A stretch of 64,000 nucleotides of DNA from Acidimicrobiia bacterium UBA4744 (GCA_002403855.1 DHIO01000006.1:113718-177717), one strand, 5' to 3'; positions 8,801-17,819 are shown, numbered from the stretch's first letter. Numbers and translations are program-made. The notes: a model not told the origin generated them from the sequence alone.

Positions 8801-9441
8801 AGGTTCGACCTGCCTTCTCGCCGTGGCGGGAACGGCCCGCTTGTGAAAGGTGGTTCCCACCGGGCGATCTCCCGCCAGACCGCATTGGGTTCCATGGTGA
8901 TCACCTCCGCGTGCTCCGGTTTGTCGTCTCCGAACGAATAGATCGATCGGCCGGCCAGCGCCAGGCGGGCGGCCTGGACGGGATCCTGGTGCGATACCAC
9001 GACCAGTTCTCCCTCAGGATGGACGGCATGCCAGCGGCGGATGGCGGTCACCATCCGGTCCGTCATCTCACCGAGGGACTCAGGGGAGAACGGTAGGTTC
9101 CAGGGGTGGGCCAGATAGGCGTCGATCTCTCCTGGGAAACGGTCGTCCAGTTCCTCCCATCGAAACCCTCGCCAACGTCGCGAAAGGCCGTATTCCGTCA
9201 ACTCCTCGACGAGGGTGACCTCGATTTCGTGGGGAGCGGCAATCACCTCCGCAGTCTGTAACGCCCGGGTGAGAGGGGACGAGTACACCGCCCCGATGGG
9301 ACGACCGGACAGGAACATTCCGACGGCTCGGGCCTGGGCTCGTCCGGTTGCACTCAGGACGTACTCCTGGAGGTCCGCATAGACGACGTGGTTGGGGTTC
9401 TCAACCTCCCCATGCCGGACCAGGTGCACGTTCGATGCCAT
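8797..9441 (-). CDS. Histidine phosphatase family protein (phosphoglycerate-mutase-like)
   Basis: The 214-residue product has the phosphohistidine motif LVRHGEVENP near the N-terminus, the SSPLTRALQTAEVI block with its conserved arginine, and a second catalytic histidine in VVVSHQDPVQAA. The fold is therefore complete. The substrate is unknown; small actinobacterial members include broad-range phosphatases. I chose ATG 9441 because HLVRHG follows directly; an upstream extension to 9519 would overlap dinB. It diverges from dinB with 48 bp between the starts. Confidence 0.85.
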   Translation of the reverse strand: MASNVHLVRHGEVENPNHVVYADLQEYVLSATGRAQARAVGMFLSGRPIGAVYSSPLTRALQTAEVIAAPHEIEVTLVEELTEYGLSRRWRGFRWEELDDRFPGEIDAYLAHPWNLPFSPESLGEMTDRMVTAIRRWHAVHPEGELVVVSHQDPVQAARLALAGRSIYSFGDDKPEHAEVITMEPNAVWREIARWEPPFTSGPFPPRREGRSNL

Positions 9442-9489
9442 GGACCGGGAGTGTAGGAACGGGGCCGGTCTCTGAGCTACCTTGGGAAG

Positions 9490-10674
9490 ATGGAAGCCTT
9501 CACCGAATCCGTCCTGCACGTCGACATGGACGCGTTCTTCGTTGAGGTCGAACGCCGGGAGAGGGTGGATTTGCGAGGCCGTCCGGTCGTCGTCGGAGGA
9601 ACCGGCCGCCGAGGTGTCGTTGCCGCGGCATCGTACGAAGCTCGCGCATACGGTATCTATTCAGCGATGCCAATGGTCCACGCCCGGCGGTTGTGCCCAT
9701 CGGTCGTCGTCCTTCCTCCCGATCACCACAAGTACCGGGCCGCTTCCGAGCAGGTCTTCCGAATCCTCCGTTCGTTCACTCCCGTCGTCGAAAGCCTCTC
9801 GGTGGATGAGGCCTTTCTTGATGTAAGGGGCCTCCGTCGCCATTACTCGGATCCGGTGGGTGTCGGTATGGGAATCCGAGACCGGCTCCGCCAGGACCTC
9901 GAGCTTCCCGCTTCGGTCGGCATCGCCGTCAACAAGTTCCTCGCCAAGCTTGCCTCCGAGGCGGCCAAGCCGGACGGTCTTCGGCACGTACCTGCCAACG
10001 AATCACTCGCGTTTCTACATCCGCTTCCGGTGCGATTGCTGTGGGGCGTCGGCGAGGCGACGCACGCATCACTGGAACGGCTGGGCGTAGCCACCGTGGG
10101 AGACCTTGCCGAGGTCCCGGAAGCGACGCTCAAGAAGCACCTCGGCGAAGCAGCGGGAGCCCATCTTCATGAGCTCTCGTGGGGCCGCGATTCCCGCTCC
10201 GTGGTCCCTGAATCGGTGGCGAAGTCGATCTCCGTCGAGGAAACGTACGAACATGATCTCCGTGGAAAGGAATCCGTTGAAGGGGAGTTGCTCCGGCATG
10301 CCAACCGGCTCTCGAGTCGATTGCGGACTGCCGGAGTCACCGGGAGGGCGCTGACCTTGAAGATCCGCTACGCGGACTTCACCACGTTGACGCGTTCGGT
10401 CACGTTGGAGACTCCAACGGACGTGGCCCGCGATCTCTACCGGGCAGCTCGGGACAACCTCCTCGGAAAATTCGCGCTCGACGCCAAGCCGATCCGGTTG
10501 ATCGGAGTGAGCATGGCCCGGTTGACCTCGGCGAACGCTCCGCGCCAATTGGCCGTTGATCGGCCTGCCAAATGGGACGATCTTGCCGACGCCGTCGAAC
10601 ATGTTCGGCAGCGATACGGTTCGGGGTCGATCGGGCCGGCGAGGTTGGTCGGAGACCCCGAACGGGAAGAATGA
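9490..10674 (+). CDS. dinB: DNA polymerase IV (Y-family, DinB)
   Basis: This is an error-prone lesion-bypass polymerase. Catalytic motifs are HVDMDAFFVEVE (residues 10-21) and SVDEAFLDV near residue 108. The steric-gate and fingers segment YEARAYGIYSAMPM and helix-hairpin-helix region WGVGEATHASLERLG are present, as is the little-finger domain. At 394 residues it is complete. There is no obvious C-terminal beta-clamp motif, and no LexA-like box was seen upstream. DUF3040 follows downstream, a pairing seen in many Actinomycetota. Confidence 0.94.
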   Translation: MEAFTESVLHVDMDAFFVEVERRERVDLRGRPVVVGGTGRRGVVAAASYEARAYGIYSAMPMVHARRLCPSVVVLPPDHHKYRAASEQVFRILRSFTPVVESLSVDEAFLDVRGLRRHYSDPVGVGMGIRDRLRQDLELPASVGIAVNKFLAKLASEAAKPDGLRHVPANESLAFLHPLPVRLLWGVGEATHASLERLGVATVGDLAEVPEATLKKHLGEAAGAHLHELSWGRDSRSVVPESVAKSISVEETYEHDLRGKESVEGELLRHANRLSSRLRTAGVTGRALTLKIRYADFTTLTRSVTLETPTDVARDLYRAARDNLLGKFALDAKPIRLIGVSMARLTSANAPRQLAVDRPAKWDDLADAVEHVRQRYGSGSIGPARLVGDPEREE

Positions 10675-10715
10675 CAGGATTCCCGTTTCCCCCCTTCCAC
10701 AAACCTGTCGCATCG

Positions 10716-10721
10716 TATAAT
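10716..10721 (+). promoter_or_regulatory. Consensus -10 element before the DUF3040 gene
   Basis: A perfect TATAAT lies 42 bases upstream of the DUF3040 ATG. No good -35 hexamer sits at 16-18 bases. It may still act as an actinobacterial-type promoter dominated by the -10 box, giving this gene a start separate from dinB. Confidence 0.4.
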
Positions 10722-10763
10722 GTCGTCACGGTCGCGATGGGAGCGACTCAACGGGAGATCCCG

Positions 10764-11117
10764 ATGCCATTGGACGAGCGAGAACAGCGCATACTCCAGG
10801 AGATCGAGCGGAGGTTCTACGAGGAGGACCCCGACCTGGCCCATACCGTGCGCAGCATCCAGAAGTCCGCCAGCTCGCGGCGCAGCCTTTACCTGGCCGT
10901 GGCCGGGCTCATAGTCGGTATCGGGCTCACCCTCGCTACATTTGCCTTCAACCAGTGGCTGGCGCTGGCCGGCTTCGTCGTGATGGTTGTTTCCGGCACC
11001 GCCCTGGTTCAAGTGCTCAGGAGGCGCGCCGGAAAGGCTCCGATCGGCCTTTCCGCAGCCGGCTCGATGGGGGATTGGCTGAACAGAATCAAGGGGAAGG
11101 GACCATTTCGGCGCTGA
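10764..11117 (+). CDS. DUF3040 membrane protein
   Basis: The 117-residue product begins MPLDEREQRILQEIERRF, the hallmark of DUF3040 proteins. Two membrane segments follow (about residues 41-60 and 63-80) and then a basic tail. DUF3040 proteins are common in Actinomycetota, often between dinB and mraZ; their function is unknown. Here dinB is adjacent but mraZ is 27 kb away. I chose ATG 10764 because the conserved N-terminus starts there and GGGAG lies upstream. Confidence 0.85.
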   Translation: MPLDEREQRILQEIERRFYEEDPDLAHTVRSIQKSASSRRSLYLAVAGLIVGIGLTLATFAFNQWLALAGFVVMVVSGTALVQVLRRRAGKAPIGLSAAGSMGDWLNRIKGKGPFRR

Positions 11118-11267
11118 GCAATTCAGCGAGCTAGAGTGGCGCATTCAACGGTCTTGATCACCGACTCCGGGGGGCCCAGCGGGGGGTCGGGGACCGACCA
11201 GAAGGGCAGGACAGGCGGCTGACGATCACTCCCTGATGCCGCCGGGAAATACTGTGGGGAGTAAGGA

Positions 11268-11771
11268 TTGGACGACGGGTTCACCGCGCAGCAGGCATCA
11301 CAATTGACCGGCTGCACTCAGCATCAACTCCGGTACTGGGACCGGGTCGATTTAGTCAGACCTTCAATTCAGGGAACGGGCGGCCGGCCCGGGGTGCGAC
11401 GCCTGTACTCGTTTCGGGATCTTGTCGCACTGCGGGTCGTCCGGAGTCTCCTGGACAACGGGATGTCGGTTCAGCGCGTGCGCAGGGCGTGGGACTATCT
11501 ACGGCGGAACGCCGATATGGATTCACACCTTTCCGAGGTGAAGCTGGTGACCGACGGCAAGACGATCTTTCGGGTTGCGTCAGATGACGATGAGCTGCTC
11601 GACGCTCTGCGGGAGGGACAACTTGCTTTCTTCATCGCCATCGACAGCATCACCAGGGCGGTCGAAGAGGACGTCACTCGCTTCGAGTTGGATCGGGACT
11701 CGTTTCTCGAGATTCTCCGACGGGTGGAAGACGACGTCGTCACCGAAGCAGCCGAAGCGGCGGGTGGCTAG
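11268..11771 (+). CDS. MerR-family transcriptional regulator
   Basis: The N-terminal winged helix-turn-helix (FTAQQASQLTGCTQHQLRYWDR, about residues 5-26, and GVRRLYSFRDLVALRVVRSL) is characteristic of MerR proteins. The remainder is acidic and helical, with no metal-binding cysteines and no recognisable effector domain. Translation likely starts at TTG 11268 behind GGGGAG at 11256-11261. Its stop shares CTAG with the stop of the convergent transglutaminase gene. The regulated target is unknown; the gene stands alone. Confidence 0.83.
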   Translation: MDDGFTAQQASQLTGCTQHQLRYWDRVDLVRPSIQGTGGRPGVRRLYSFRDLVALRVVRSLLDNGMSVQRVRRAWDYLRRNADMDSHLSEVKLVTDGKTIFRVASDDDELLDALREGQLAFFIAIDSITRAVEEDVTRFELDRDSFLEILRRVEDDVVTEAAEAAGG

Positions 11772-14146
11772 TCCCACCACTTGAGGGAATGCAACCGCAG
11801 CCACGACCTTGCTCGGTCGAAAGGCCGGTAGAGATCGCGGAGGTAATCCTCAGTCTGTTCGAATGATTCAATCGCCTGCCCGAGCTTGGCTGTTGGTAGC
11901 GACCCTTCCGGCCCAAAGACGGCCTCCGCCACGTTCCTGGACAGCGGGACCAGCGAACGATGAACGGACGAAGCCACTTCTGCGTGTGTTTGGTCCGGGG
12001 TGGGGGCACGCCCCAGGTCGGTGAGCCGGTCGACGATCTCGTCCCAGGCGGCCGTGATGTCTCCGTGCTTCAGCCTCCTCAATCTCCGGCGTCTTCTGAT
12101 CCATTTGGCGAGCGGAATGGCTCCGACGATCAGTGCCACCGCCAGGAGCATGGCCTGGAAGGGCGTGATACGGATCCGGTTGGAGGTTTCGAGCGGCAGT
12201 CCGTCGGGGCCCAGAGGGACGAGTTGATCCTCGAAATCCGGCACGTTCGGGTTGACCGGCTGTCCATCGCCCGCCGGCCCTTCGGTCGGGTCGATTGGTT
12301 CCTCCGGCTCGGGTACGAAGCTGCGAGCGTCGAAGCCGACGCCGACGGCGTTGATATTGGTCGATGGGTTGGCCTGGTCGCCGCGCGGCGTCGGATCGAA
12401 CCGGGTCCATCCTTGGCCGTTCATCCACAACTCCACCCAGGCATGGGCGTTCTTACCCCGGACGAGGATGCGGCCGTCCTCCAGTCTTTCACCGGGGGTG
12501 AATCCCAGGACTACCCGGCTGGGTATGGATAGCGAGCGAGCCATCGCCGCCATGGCGGTCGCGAACTGCTCGCAATAGCCGGTGCGATAGTTGGGACTGT
12601 CCTGGTCGAGGATCCAGTCGGCGAGGTTACGGGCCGAATGGCCCGCGTCGATATCAATCGAATAGGTGAACTCCTCCGGATCGCGGAACCAGGCTTCCAG
12701 CAAGAGGGCTTTTTCGAATGCGGTCGCTCCGTCCTCGGTCAACTCAGTGGCCTTGGTTGCCAGCGCCGGGTCGAACTCGCCGGGAAGATCGAGGTATTGG
12801 TCGATGTCTTCGGGACGAACCAGGCTCTGACCGGTCGGAGCTCTGGGCTGCACTACGAAGACACCGCGGTCCGCCGCCTCCTGAAAAATCGGCGAGAGCC
12901 GATCACGTTGACCCGGCTGACTGGCAAGCACGCCGAGGTCCGGAACCGGCACATTGGACACCACCCGGTAGGTGAGCCCTTCCCACGTTCTGACATCGAG
13001 CGGAATCGACCCGTCGGCGCGGACCCGGAAACTCTGGTTGAGCAACACCTGGTCGGAGTTGATCCAGATTGCAGAATGCAGCGTCGGCAAGGCGTTTTGG
13101 GCAAGAGCGCCAATCGTGATGGTCTGAGTCACGGGCACTGTGTCGCCCTTGAACGCGTGCTCAGGGTCCTCCCAGGGGTCGCCCTCCCGCGGCGTGCGAG
13201 CCGCCAGTCTGCCCGGGAACCAGTTCTCGCCGTCGAACTCCTCCAGGGTGAAGAGCTTCCAATAGAGGTTGCCGGGGACTTGATCACCCTCGACTTCCGC
13301 AATGAACACGGGGTCTTCACTCCGTGAGACGAGGTCGGTCTGGGTGATGTTGGCGAACAAGTTGAAAGAAACACCGCCGAAGATTCCCCCGCCGAGTCCG
13401 GTCTGGGCTCGCCAGTCGAGGAAGCCGCTGATCGGCACCAGACCGGCTGCGGCGCTCGATCCGACCACCGAGATGATCACCGCGATGGCCACGAACACGG
13501 TTGGGAAGAGGGGAGCGCTCATGGGGAGTCGACCGCTGGTGAAGCGGCGACGCAATCGCCCTGCGGTGGCGGCCCGTTCGTCGAGGGCGACCGCCGTCAG
13601 GGCAAGAGAAGCAATGGCCAGGAAAGCCGTCGTCCAACCGACACTCGGCGGCACCCGGTCGATCGTGGCGATCTGCAAGTAGAACAAAAGGGGAGGAAGG
13701 AGGGCCACGGTGGGGTGGTTTGTCAGCAATCCCCAGGCCAGCAGCGTACCCAGAACCCAGAAGACCATTGTGAGAATGAGGATCAATCCGGCGGACGGGA
13801 AAACCGGTGCGGCCCCGAACCTGATGAGCTCGATGGCGAAACCCAGCTCGGTGTCGAGGGTCGAAAACGTATCGAGGGTTGGTACGAAACCGAACAGCAA
13901 CGTATCGGAGGCACCCAGTCGGAATGCCGCCAGCAGCAGGCCGCCCAGGTTGAGCAGGACGGTCCCGGTGCGGCCCACCCGGTACGAAAGGGCGGTCCAA
14001 GTGATGACCGCTCCCAGCAACGCCCCGGCGAACAGGGCGAGTTGCCAGGGTGGGCCGCCTTCGATAGGCCGGAGCAGTCGCACCAGGCGCACGAGGGCGA
14101 GAACAATGGCCGCTCCGCCCGCTAGCCAGCTGAAGCGGTACGCCAT
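11768..14146 (-). CDS. Membrane-anchored transglutaminase-like protein (DUF3488, transglutaminase core, DUF4129-like tail)
   Basis: The 792-residue protein starts with about seven membrane segments (residues 10-240), followed by a large extracytoplasmic region with a transglutaminase-like core. Cys525 (GYCEQFATAMAAMARSL), His568 (KNAHAWVE) and Asp584 (RFDPTP) form the expected triad. A further membrane segment lies near residue 675, followed by a cytoplasmic tail. Proteins of this layout are usually encoded with MoxR and DUF58 genes, as here, and are thought to work together in envelope processing, though no substrate is known. The start overlaps the DUF58 gene by 25 bp. Confidence 0.88.
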   Translation of the reverse strand: MAYRFSWLAGGAAIVLALVRLVRLLRPIEGGPPWQLALFAGALLGAVITWTALSYRVGRTGTVLLNLGGLLLAAFRLGASDTLLFGFVPTLDTFSTLDTELGFAIELIRFGAAPVFPSAGLILILTMVFWVLGTLLAWGLLTNHPTVALLPPLLFYLQIATIDRVPPSVGWTTAFLAIASLALTAVALDERAATAGRLRRRFTSGRLPMSAPLFPTVFVAIAVIISVVGSSAAAGLVPISGFLDWRAQTGLGGGIFGGVSFNLFANITQTDLVSRSEDPVFIAEVEGDQVPGNLYWKLFTLEEFDGENWFPGRLAARTPREGDPWEDPEHAFKGDTVPVTQTITIGALAQNALPTLHSAIWINSDQVLLNQSFRVRADGSIPLDVRTWEGLTYRVVSNVPVPDLGVLASQPGQRDRLSPIFQEAADRGVFVVQPRAPTGQSLVRPEDIDQYLDLPGEFDPALATKATELTEDGATAFEKALLLEAWFRDPEEFTYSIDIDAGHSARNLADWILDQDSPNYRTGYCEQFATAMAAMARSLSIPSRVVLGFTPGERLEDGRILVRGKNAHAWVELWMNGQGWTRFDPTPRGDQANPSTNINAVGVGFDARSFVPEPEEPIDPTEGPAGDGQPVNPNVPDFEDQLVPLGPDGLPLETSNRIRITPFQAMLLAVALIVGAIPLAKWIRRRRRLRRLKHGDITAAWDEIVDRLTDLGRAPTPDQTHAEVASSVHRSLVPLSRNVAEAVFGPEGSLPTAKLGQAIESFEQTEDYLRDLYRPFDRARSWLRLHSLKWWD

Positions 14147-15306
14147 TGTGAACTCGTCGCATCGAGCCAGGCTGTGGCCCAGCTGCCTTCGGGCCGGATC
14201 GCCATTGTGAGAGTACCCGCCCGGCGGAAACTGGAAAGGGTGACCGACGTTTGTGGTGCCACAGACATGAGAACGGTCGAGGAGAAGTTGCGGGTGAGGA
14301 GGTGGTCGACGGCGAGCAGCTCGCCATCCGGAGTGCCGGTCACCAATACGAGGGCACCACCCCGACCGCCCCGCTGCAAACGGAGGGCGGCGGCGCGGAG
14401 GTCGAGTCCTTCCGCGGGTTGTACACCGGCCAGGGCCTCCATCGACCTGGCGTACGAGTCGGGCTCGTCACTGCTGATGGGTGCGCCACCCGTCCAGAGA
14501 TCGGCGTCGAATCCGGATGTGAGTAGGTGACGGATGACCGAGGCGGCACCGCTGACCGCCTTTTCGAAGGCCTCCATGCCGTCGTAGCTGTGACGGCGGC
14601 CGTCGAAGAAGACCAATGCCCGGGACTGCCACGGCGTCTCCAATTGGCGGATCATCAGTTCGTCGAGCTTCGCGGTGGACGGCCAGTGCACGCGTCTGAG
14701 ATCATCGCCCGTCTGATATTCACGGAGGGTGTAGAAGTCCTCTCCGCCGTGATGGCTGAACTCGGGTTGGGACGCATACATCGAGGGGTCCAGGCCTCGC
14801 AAGACCGGCAGACCCGACAGTTGTTCTACCGACGGATACACGATCAAGCGGTCTGATTCGCCGAGGAGTTGGCTGCGGTCGGCCAGGCGGAGAGGGTCGG
14901 TCACCGAAAGCCGAAGGGGTCCGACGTCGTAGATACCGCGCGGTTTGCACAGAATCTGGTATGTGGCGGTGACCGTCTCGTCCGGCGCAAGTCGCGCTGC
15001 CGCGAAACGAGCCGAACCCAGGCCGGCAACCTCATCCTCAGCGACCAGGTTCCAAACCCGCTGCGGTCCTACGTTGGTCAGGGATGCTTCGACGACGGTC
15101 TGCTCTCCCTCGTGAACGAGATTGGGGGAAAGGCGCCGGGTGACGGCCACCGTCGGGTTGGAGCGTCGGACGAACATGAAAGCCACCGTCGTGGCGACGG
15201 CCAACAGCAAACCGATACTCAAGAGCTCGGGTTCGCCCAGTGCTATCCAGAGAACGAACAGGGCCAGGCTGGCTCCGAGCGCCGCCCAACCCCTGTCCGT
15301 GAGCAT
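14122..15306 (-). CDS. DUF58 domain protein
   Basis: The 394-residue product has two N-terminal membrane segments (residues 8-48) and an immunoglobulin-like stretch. It then carries the DUF58 signature REYQTGDDLRRVHWPSTAK near residue 215, followed by a von Willebrand A-like fold. It lies between moxR and the transglutaminase gene and overlaps both, so the three are almost certainly co-translated. DUF58 proteins are thought to be partners of MoxR ATPases; the exact role is unknown. Confidence 0.87.
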   Translation of the reverse strand: MLTDRGWAALGASLALFVLWIALGEPELLSIGLLLAVATTVAFMFVRRSNPTVAVTRRLSPNLVHEGEQTVVEASLTNVGPQRVWNLVAEDEVAGLGSARFAAARLAPDETVTATYQILCKPRGIYDVGPLRLSVTDPLRLADRSQLLGESDRLIVYPSVEQLSGLPVLRGLDPSMYASQPEFSHHGGEDFYTLREYQTGDDLRRVHWPSTAKLDELMIRQLETPWQSRALVFFDGRRHSYDGMEAFEKAVSGAASVIRHLLTSGFDADLWTGGAPISSDEPDSYARSMEALAGVQPAEGLDLRAAALRLQRGGRGGALVLVTGTPDGELLAVDHLLTRNFSSTVLMSVAPQTSVTLSSFRRAGTLTMAIRPEGSWATAWLDATSSQWRTASAG

Positions 15307-16286
15307 CAGCCGGTCGCCCGAGTGCCCGGCACGCGCAAGTGGTGGAGCACCGAGTCGAGAACGTCGCTGATAGTTGTTCCGCGCATCTGGGCTTCCGGTC
15401 GCATCGCCATCCGATGCTCGAGCACCGTGCCCGCCACCGACTTGATGTCATCGGGCGTCACGTACTCGCGGCCGTCGACGGCCGCCCGAACCCGAGCCAC
15501 TCGCTGAAGGTGCAACGCCGCACGTGGTGAAGCACCGAGCATGAGCTCACCATGGCGCCTACTCGCCTCGACGAGATCGACGATGTATCCCTGAATGGAG
15601 GGTGCCACATGCACATGGTTGGCAACCTCGGCCATTTCGAGGACCTGGTCACCGGTCACAACCGGCTTGAGGTCGTCGAACGTGGAGCGGATCCCGTGCG
15701 TCCGAAGGATCTCTAGCTCCTTGCTCCGGACCGGATATCCGACCACCAGCTTCATCATGAACCGATCGAGTTGGGACTCCGGAAGGGGATACGTGCCCTC
15801 GTGCTCGAGCGGGTTCTGAGTTGCGCCGACCATGAACGGGCCACTAAGAGGGCGGGTTGAGCCGTCGACCGTCACCTGCCGTTCTTCCATTGCCTCGAGG
15901 AGCGCAGCCTGGGTCTTGGGGCTTGCCCGGTTGATCTCATCGCCCAGGACGATGTTGGCGAAAATAGCGCCCGGTTTGAAGACAAATTCGCTCTTCTGCC
16001 GGTCCCAGATCGAAACGCCGGTTATGTCCGAGGGAAGGAGATCCGGGGTGAATTGAACCCGGTTGAAGCTGCAATCGATCGACCTTGCGAGCGACTTTGC
16101 CAGCAGCGTCTTGCCCACTCCCGGTACGTCCTCGATCAATACGTGCCCCTGGGCTACCAGGCACATCGTCATCAGCTCGATCACTTCACGCTTTCCTTGA
16201 ATGACCTCTTCAATGTTCGAAACGATCGCTTCGAAACGCTCCGCAAACCACTGGACACGGTCGGCCGTAGGGGTGACGTCACTCAA
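15306..16286 (-). CDS. MoxR-family AAA+ ATPase
   Basis: The 326-residue product is a AAA+ ATPase with Walker A in EDVPGVGKTLLAKSLA, Walker B in LGDEINRASPKTQAALLEAM and the MoxR insert TQNPLEHEGTYPLPESQLDR. MoxR proteins act as chaperone-like ATPases that mature partner complexes. The stop shares one base with the DUF58 start. It is the first gene of the minus-strand operon moxR-DUF58-transglutaminase and diverges from the small gene at 16396. Confidence 0.92.
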   Translation of the reverse strand: MSDVTPTADRVQWFAERFEAIVSNIEEVIQGKREVIELMTMCLVAQGHVLIEDVPGVGKTLLAKSLARSIDCSFNRVQFTPDLLPSDITGVSIWDRQKSEFVFKPGAIFANIVLGDEINRASPKTQAALLEAMEERQVTVDGSTRPLSGPFMVGATQNPLEHEGTYPLPESQLDRFMMKLVVGYPVRSKELEILRTHGIRSTFDDLKPVVTGDQVLEMAEVANHVHVAPSIQGYIVDLVEASRRHGELMLGASPRAALHLQRVARVRAAVDGREYVTPDDIKSVAGTVLEHRMAMRPEAQMRGTTISDVLDSVLHHLRVPGTRATG

Positions 16287-16337
16287 GGGGTTCTGGTCTC
16301 CTCAACAGATTCGCCGGAAGCCTATCAGAGGTTCGCC

Positions 16338-16365
16338 TTTGCGCTCCGCCCTCGTCCCATATAAT
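16338..16365 (+). promoter_or_regulatory. Candidate promoter for the 16396-17285 gene pair
   Basis: TATAAT at 16360-16365 is a perfect -10 box, with TTTGCG at 16338-16343 at 16-base spacing as a weak -35. It sits in the divergent gap between moxR and the small gene, 30 bases before its start. Confidence 0.5.
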
Positions 16366-16395
16366 CAAGACAGCGTTTGGGGCGAGAGGAGGCAT

Positions 16396-16635
16396 GTGCG
16401 CTGGGCACTTGGGGCGGTCGCGCGGCATCCCAGGCTGTGGCCTGAGGCTGTTCGCACACTCGTGGCGCTGTCACCCGATGGGTGGTGGCGGAGTTTCCCG
16501 TTTGTTCCGCGCCTGGACCCCGGCCACGCCGCGTGGCGAATCGCGACTGCGTATGGAACGGAGACGGCAGCGTTGCCGGAGGATGACCTCATCCACTATC
16601 TCGCATGGCGGAGAAAACAGCGGAGCGTCGAGTGA
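16396..16635 (+). CDS. Small conserved actinobacterial-type protein, unknown function
   Basis: The 79-residue product is rich in Trp and Arg, with the pattern HPRLWPEAVRTLVALSPDGW...RIATAYG...DLIHYLAWRR. Short proteins with this WW-and-TAYG pattern occur widely in Actinomycetota as hypothetical genes. That recall is from memory and was not searched. The start GTG 16396 follows AGGAGG at 16387-16392, at short spacing. Its TGA overlaps the next GTG by 4 bp, so the two are co-translated. Confidence 0.65.
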   Translation: MRWALGAVARHPRLWPEAVRTLVALSPDGWWRSFPFVPRLDPGHAAWRIATAYGTETAALPEDDLIHYLAWRRKQRSVE

Positions 16636-17285
16636 ACGAGGATCTGCGCGAGGCGCTGTCGGCGATCGAAGGAGTCGAAAGGTCCGAAGTCGAATCGACC
16701 GACAACGGCCCTCTCGCCATCCGAGTCCGGCTCGAGCGTGGCGCCGACCGGATCGCGGTGGCGGAGGACGTGCAACGCCTGCTCGAGGCTCACGGTCTGC
16801 GGTCCAGGGTGGCTCCCGATCGACGGGAGCCCGGTCCCGACGTGCCCCCGCCCCCACCGGCGGAACCGCAACGACCGCCGTCACCGTCCCGGGCCCCCGC
16901 CCCGGGCCGGACCCGTGCCGCCCCCGAAGCGCCCAGCACATCGAACCGATCGCCAACTTCACAGGGGGTGGAATCGGTAACGGTATCCGAGACGCTGGAA
17001 GCCTTTGTTGTAACGGTGGTTGCCGACCGAGGGCGATCCGCCACGCGTCGGGCGCGGCGCACCGAGCAAGCTCTCAGTGAAGCCATCGTTGCCGCTGTTG
17101 GAGAACTGGTCGACCCGGAGGCCCTCCCTTCCGGTCTGCGTGCCATCGAACATTCGGAAGGATTTCCGGCTATGACCGTCTATCTGGAAGGGCCGGATGG
17201 CGGGATCCAGGTAGGGGCCACTCTCATCGCCGCCGGCCGCCATTTCGCGCTTGCACAGGCAGTCTGGGCAGCCTTGCAGGCCTAG
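16632..17285 (+). CDS. Protein of unknown function with a proline-rich linker
   Basis: The 217-residue product has two similar-sized folded parts. The N-terminal part (about 1-65) is predicted alpha-beta with an EDLREALSAIEGVERSEV start. The C-terminal part (about 115-217) is also alpha-beta. A Pro/Arg-rich linker joins them (about 66-110). I do not recognise the family. GTG 16632 overlaps the preceding stop (GTGA) and has GGAG at 16622-16625; ATG 16605 is an alternative. It forms a two-gene unit with the small protein upstream. Confidence 0.6.
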   Translation: MNEDLREALSAIEGVERSEVESTDNGPLAIRVRLERGADRIAVAEDVQRLLEAHGLRSRVAPDRREPGPDVPPPPPAEPQRPPSPSRAPAPGRTRAAPEAPSTSNRSPTSQGVESVTVSETLEAFVVTVVADRGRSATRRARRTEQALSEAIVAAVGELVDPEALPSGLRAIEHSEGFPAMTVYLEGPDGGIQVGATLIAAGRHFALAQAVWAALQA

Positions 17286-17306
17286 GGTTGGGCTCGCTTC
17301 GTCGGC

Positions 17307-17819
17307 TCAGGATGCTCGGGCCGAGGTCACTTCCTCCGCAAACGGAATCAGTTCGATCAGAACGTCGCGGTCGGAGACGTCCTCAGAGGTGGGCACGGCA
17401 ACCTCTGAGAACTGGGTGCGATAGACATCTTGTTTCGTCAACACATCTCTGATCAACATCCGGCTCGGATCGGTTGCGGGCTCAGAGAGGGCGGGCAGGT
17501 CTCCTTCGTCGGTGCTGATCACGTTGACGCCGCGTACGCGAAGGTCGTGCAGCAGGACCTCCTGCACCATCAGGTCGGCGGACAAGACTGCCAAGTCGGG
17601 GATAAGGACCGTGTCGACGTGTCCCGCCGAGACTATCCCCAGTAGGGCGCGATATCCGTCGCGGCGGTCGATGGTGTCCCCGCTCAGCGTGTCCTGACAC
17701 ACCGCCACCAACTGACAACGATTGTGAGCTACCCAGCGCCGGATTCGCTCTGATTGGACGAACACGGGGTCGCCGCTGTCGGGCCCCGGGGCGTCGCGTA
17801 CATACCCAATCACCCGCAT
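17307..17819 (-). CDS. Serine-recombinase (resolvase) N-terminal-like domain with lost catalytic residues
   Basis: The 170-residue product follows the resolvase catalytic-domain pattern: RVIGYVRD, then SGDTIDRRDGYRALLGIVSAG, then VDTVLIPDLAVLSADL. The nucleophile serine expected after the first arginine (YVRVS) is Ala10. The arginines of the usual DLDRLSR motif are replaced (DLAVLSAD). There is no DNA-binding zinc ribbon or helix-turn-helix. It is therefore probably not an active recombinase and may be a protein-interaction or regulatory remnant. ATG 17819 has no Shine-Dalgarno sequence. A TTGACA at 17849-17854 (minus strand) would place a transcript start almost on the ATG, so it may be leaderless. 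Confidence 0.6.
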   Translation of the reverse strand: MRVIGYVRDAPGPDSGDPVFVQSERIRRWVAHNRCQLVAVCQDTLSGDTIDRRDGYRALLGIVSAGHVDTVLIPDLAVLSADLMVQEVLLHDLRVRGVNVISTDEGDLPALSEPATDPSRMLIRDVLTKQDVYRTQFSEVAVPTSEDVSDRDVLIELIPFAEEVTSARAS

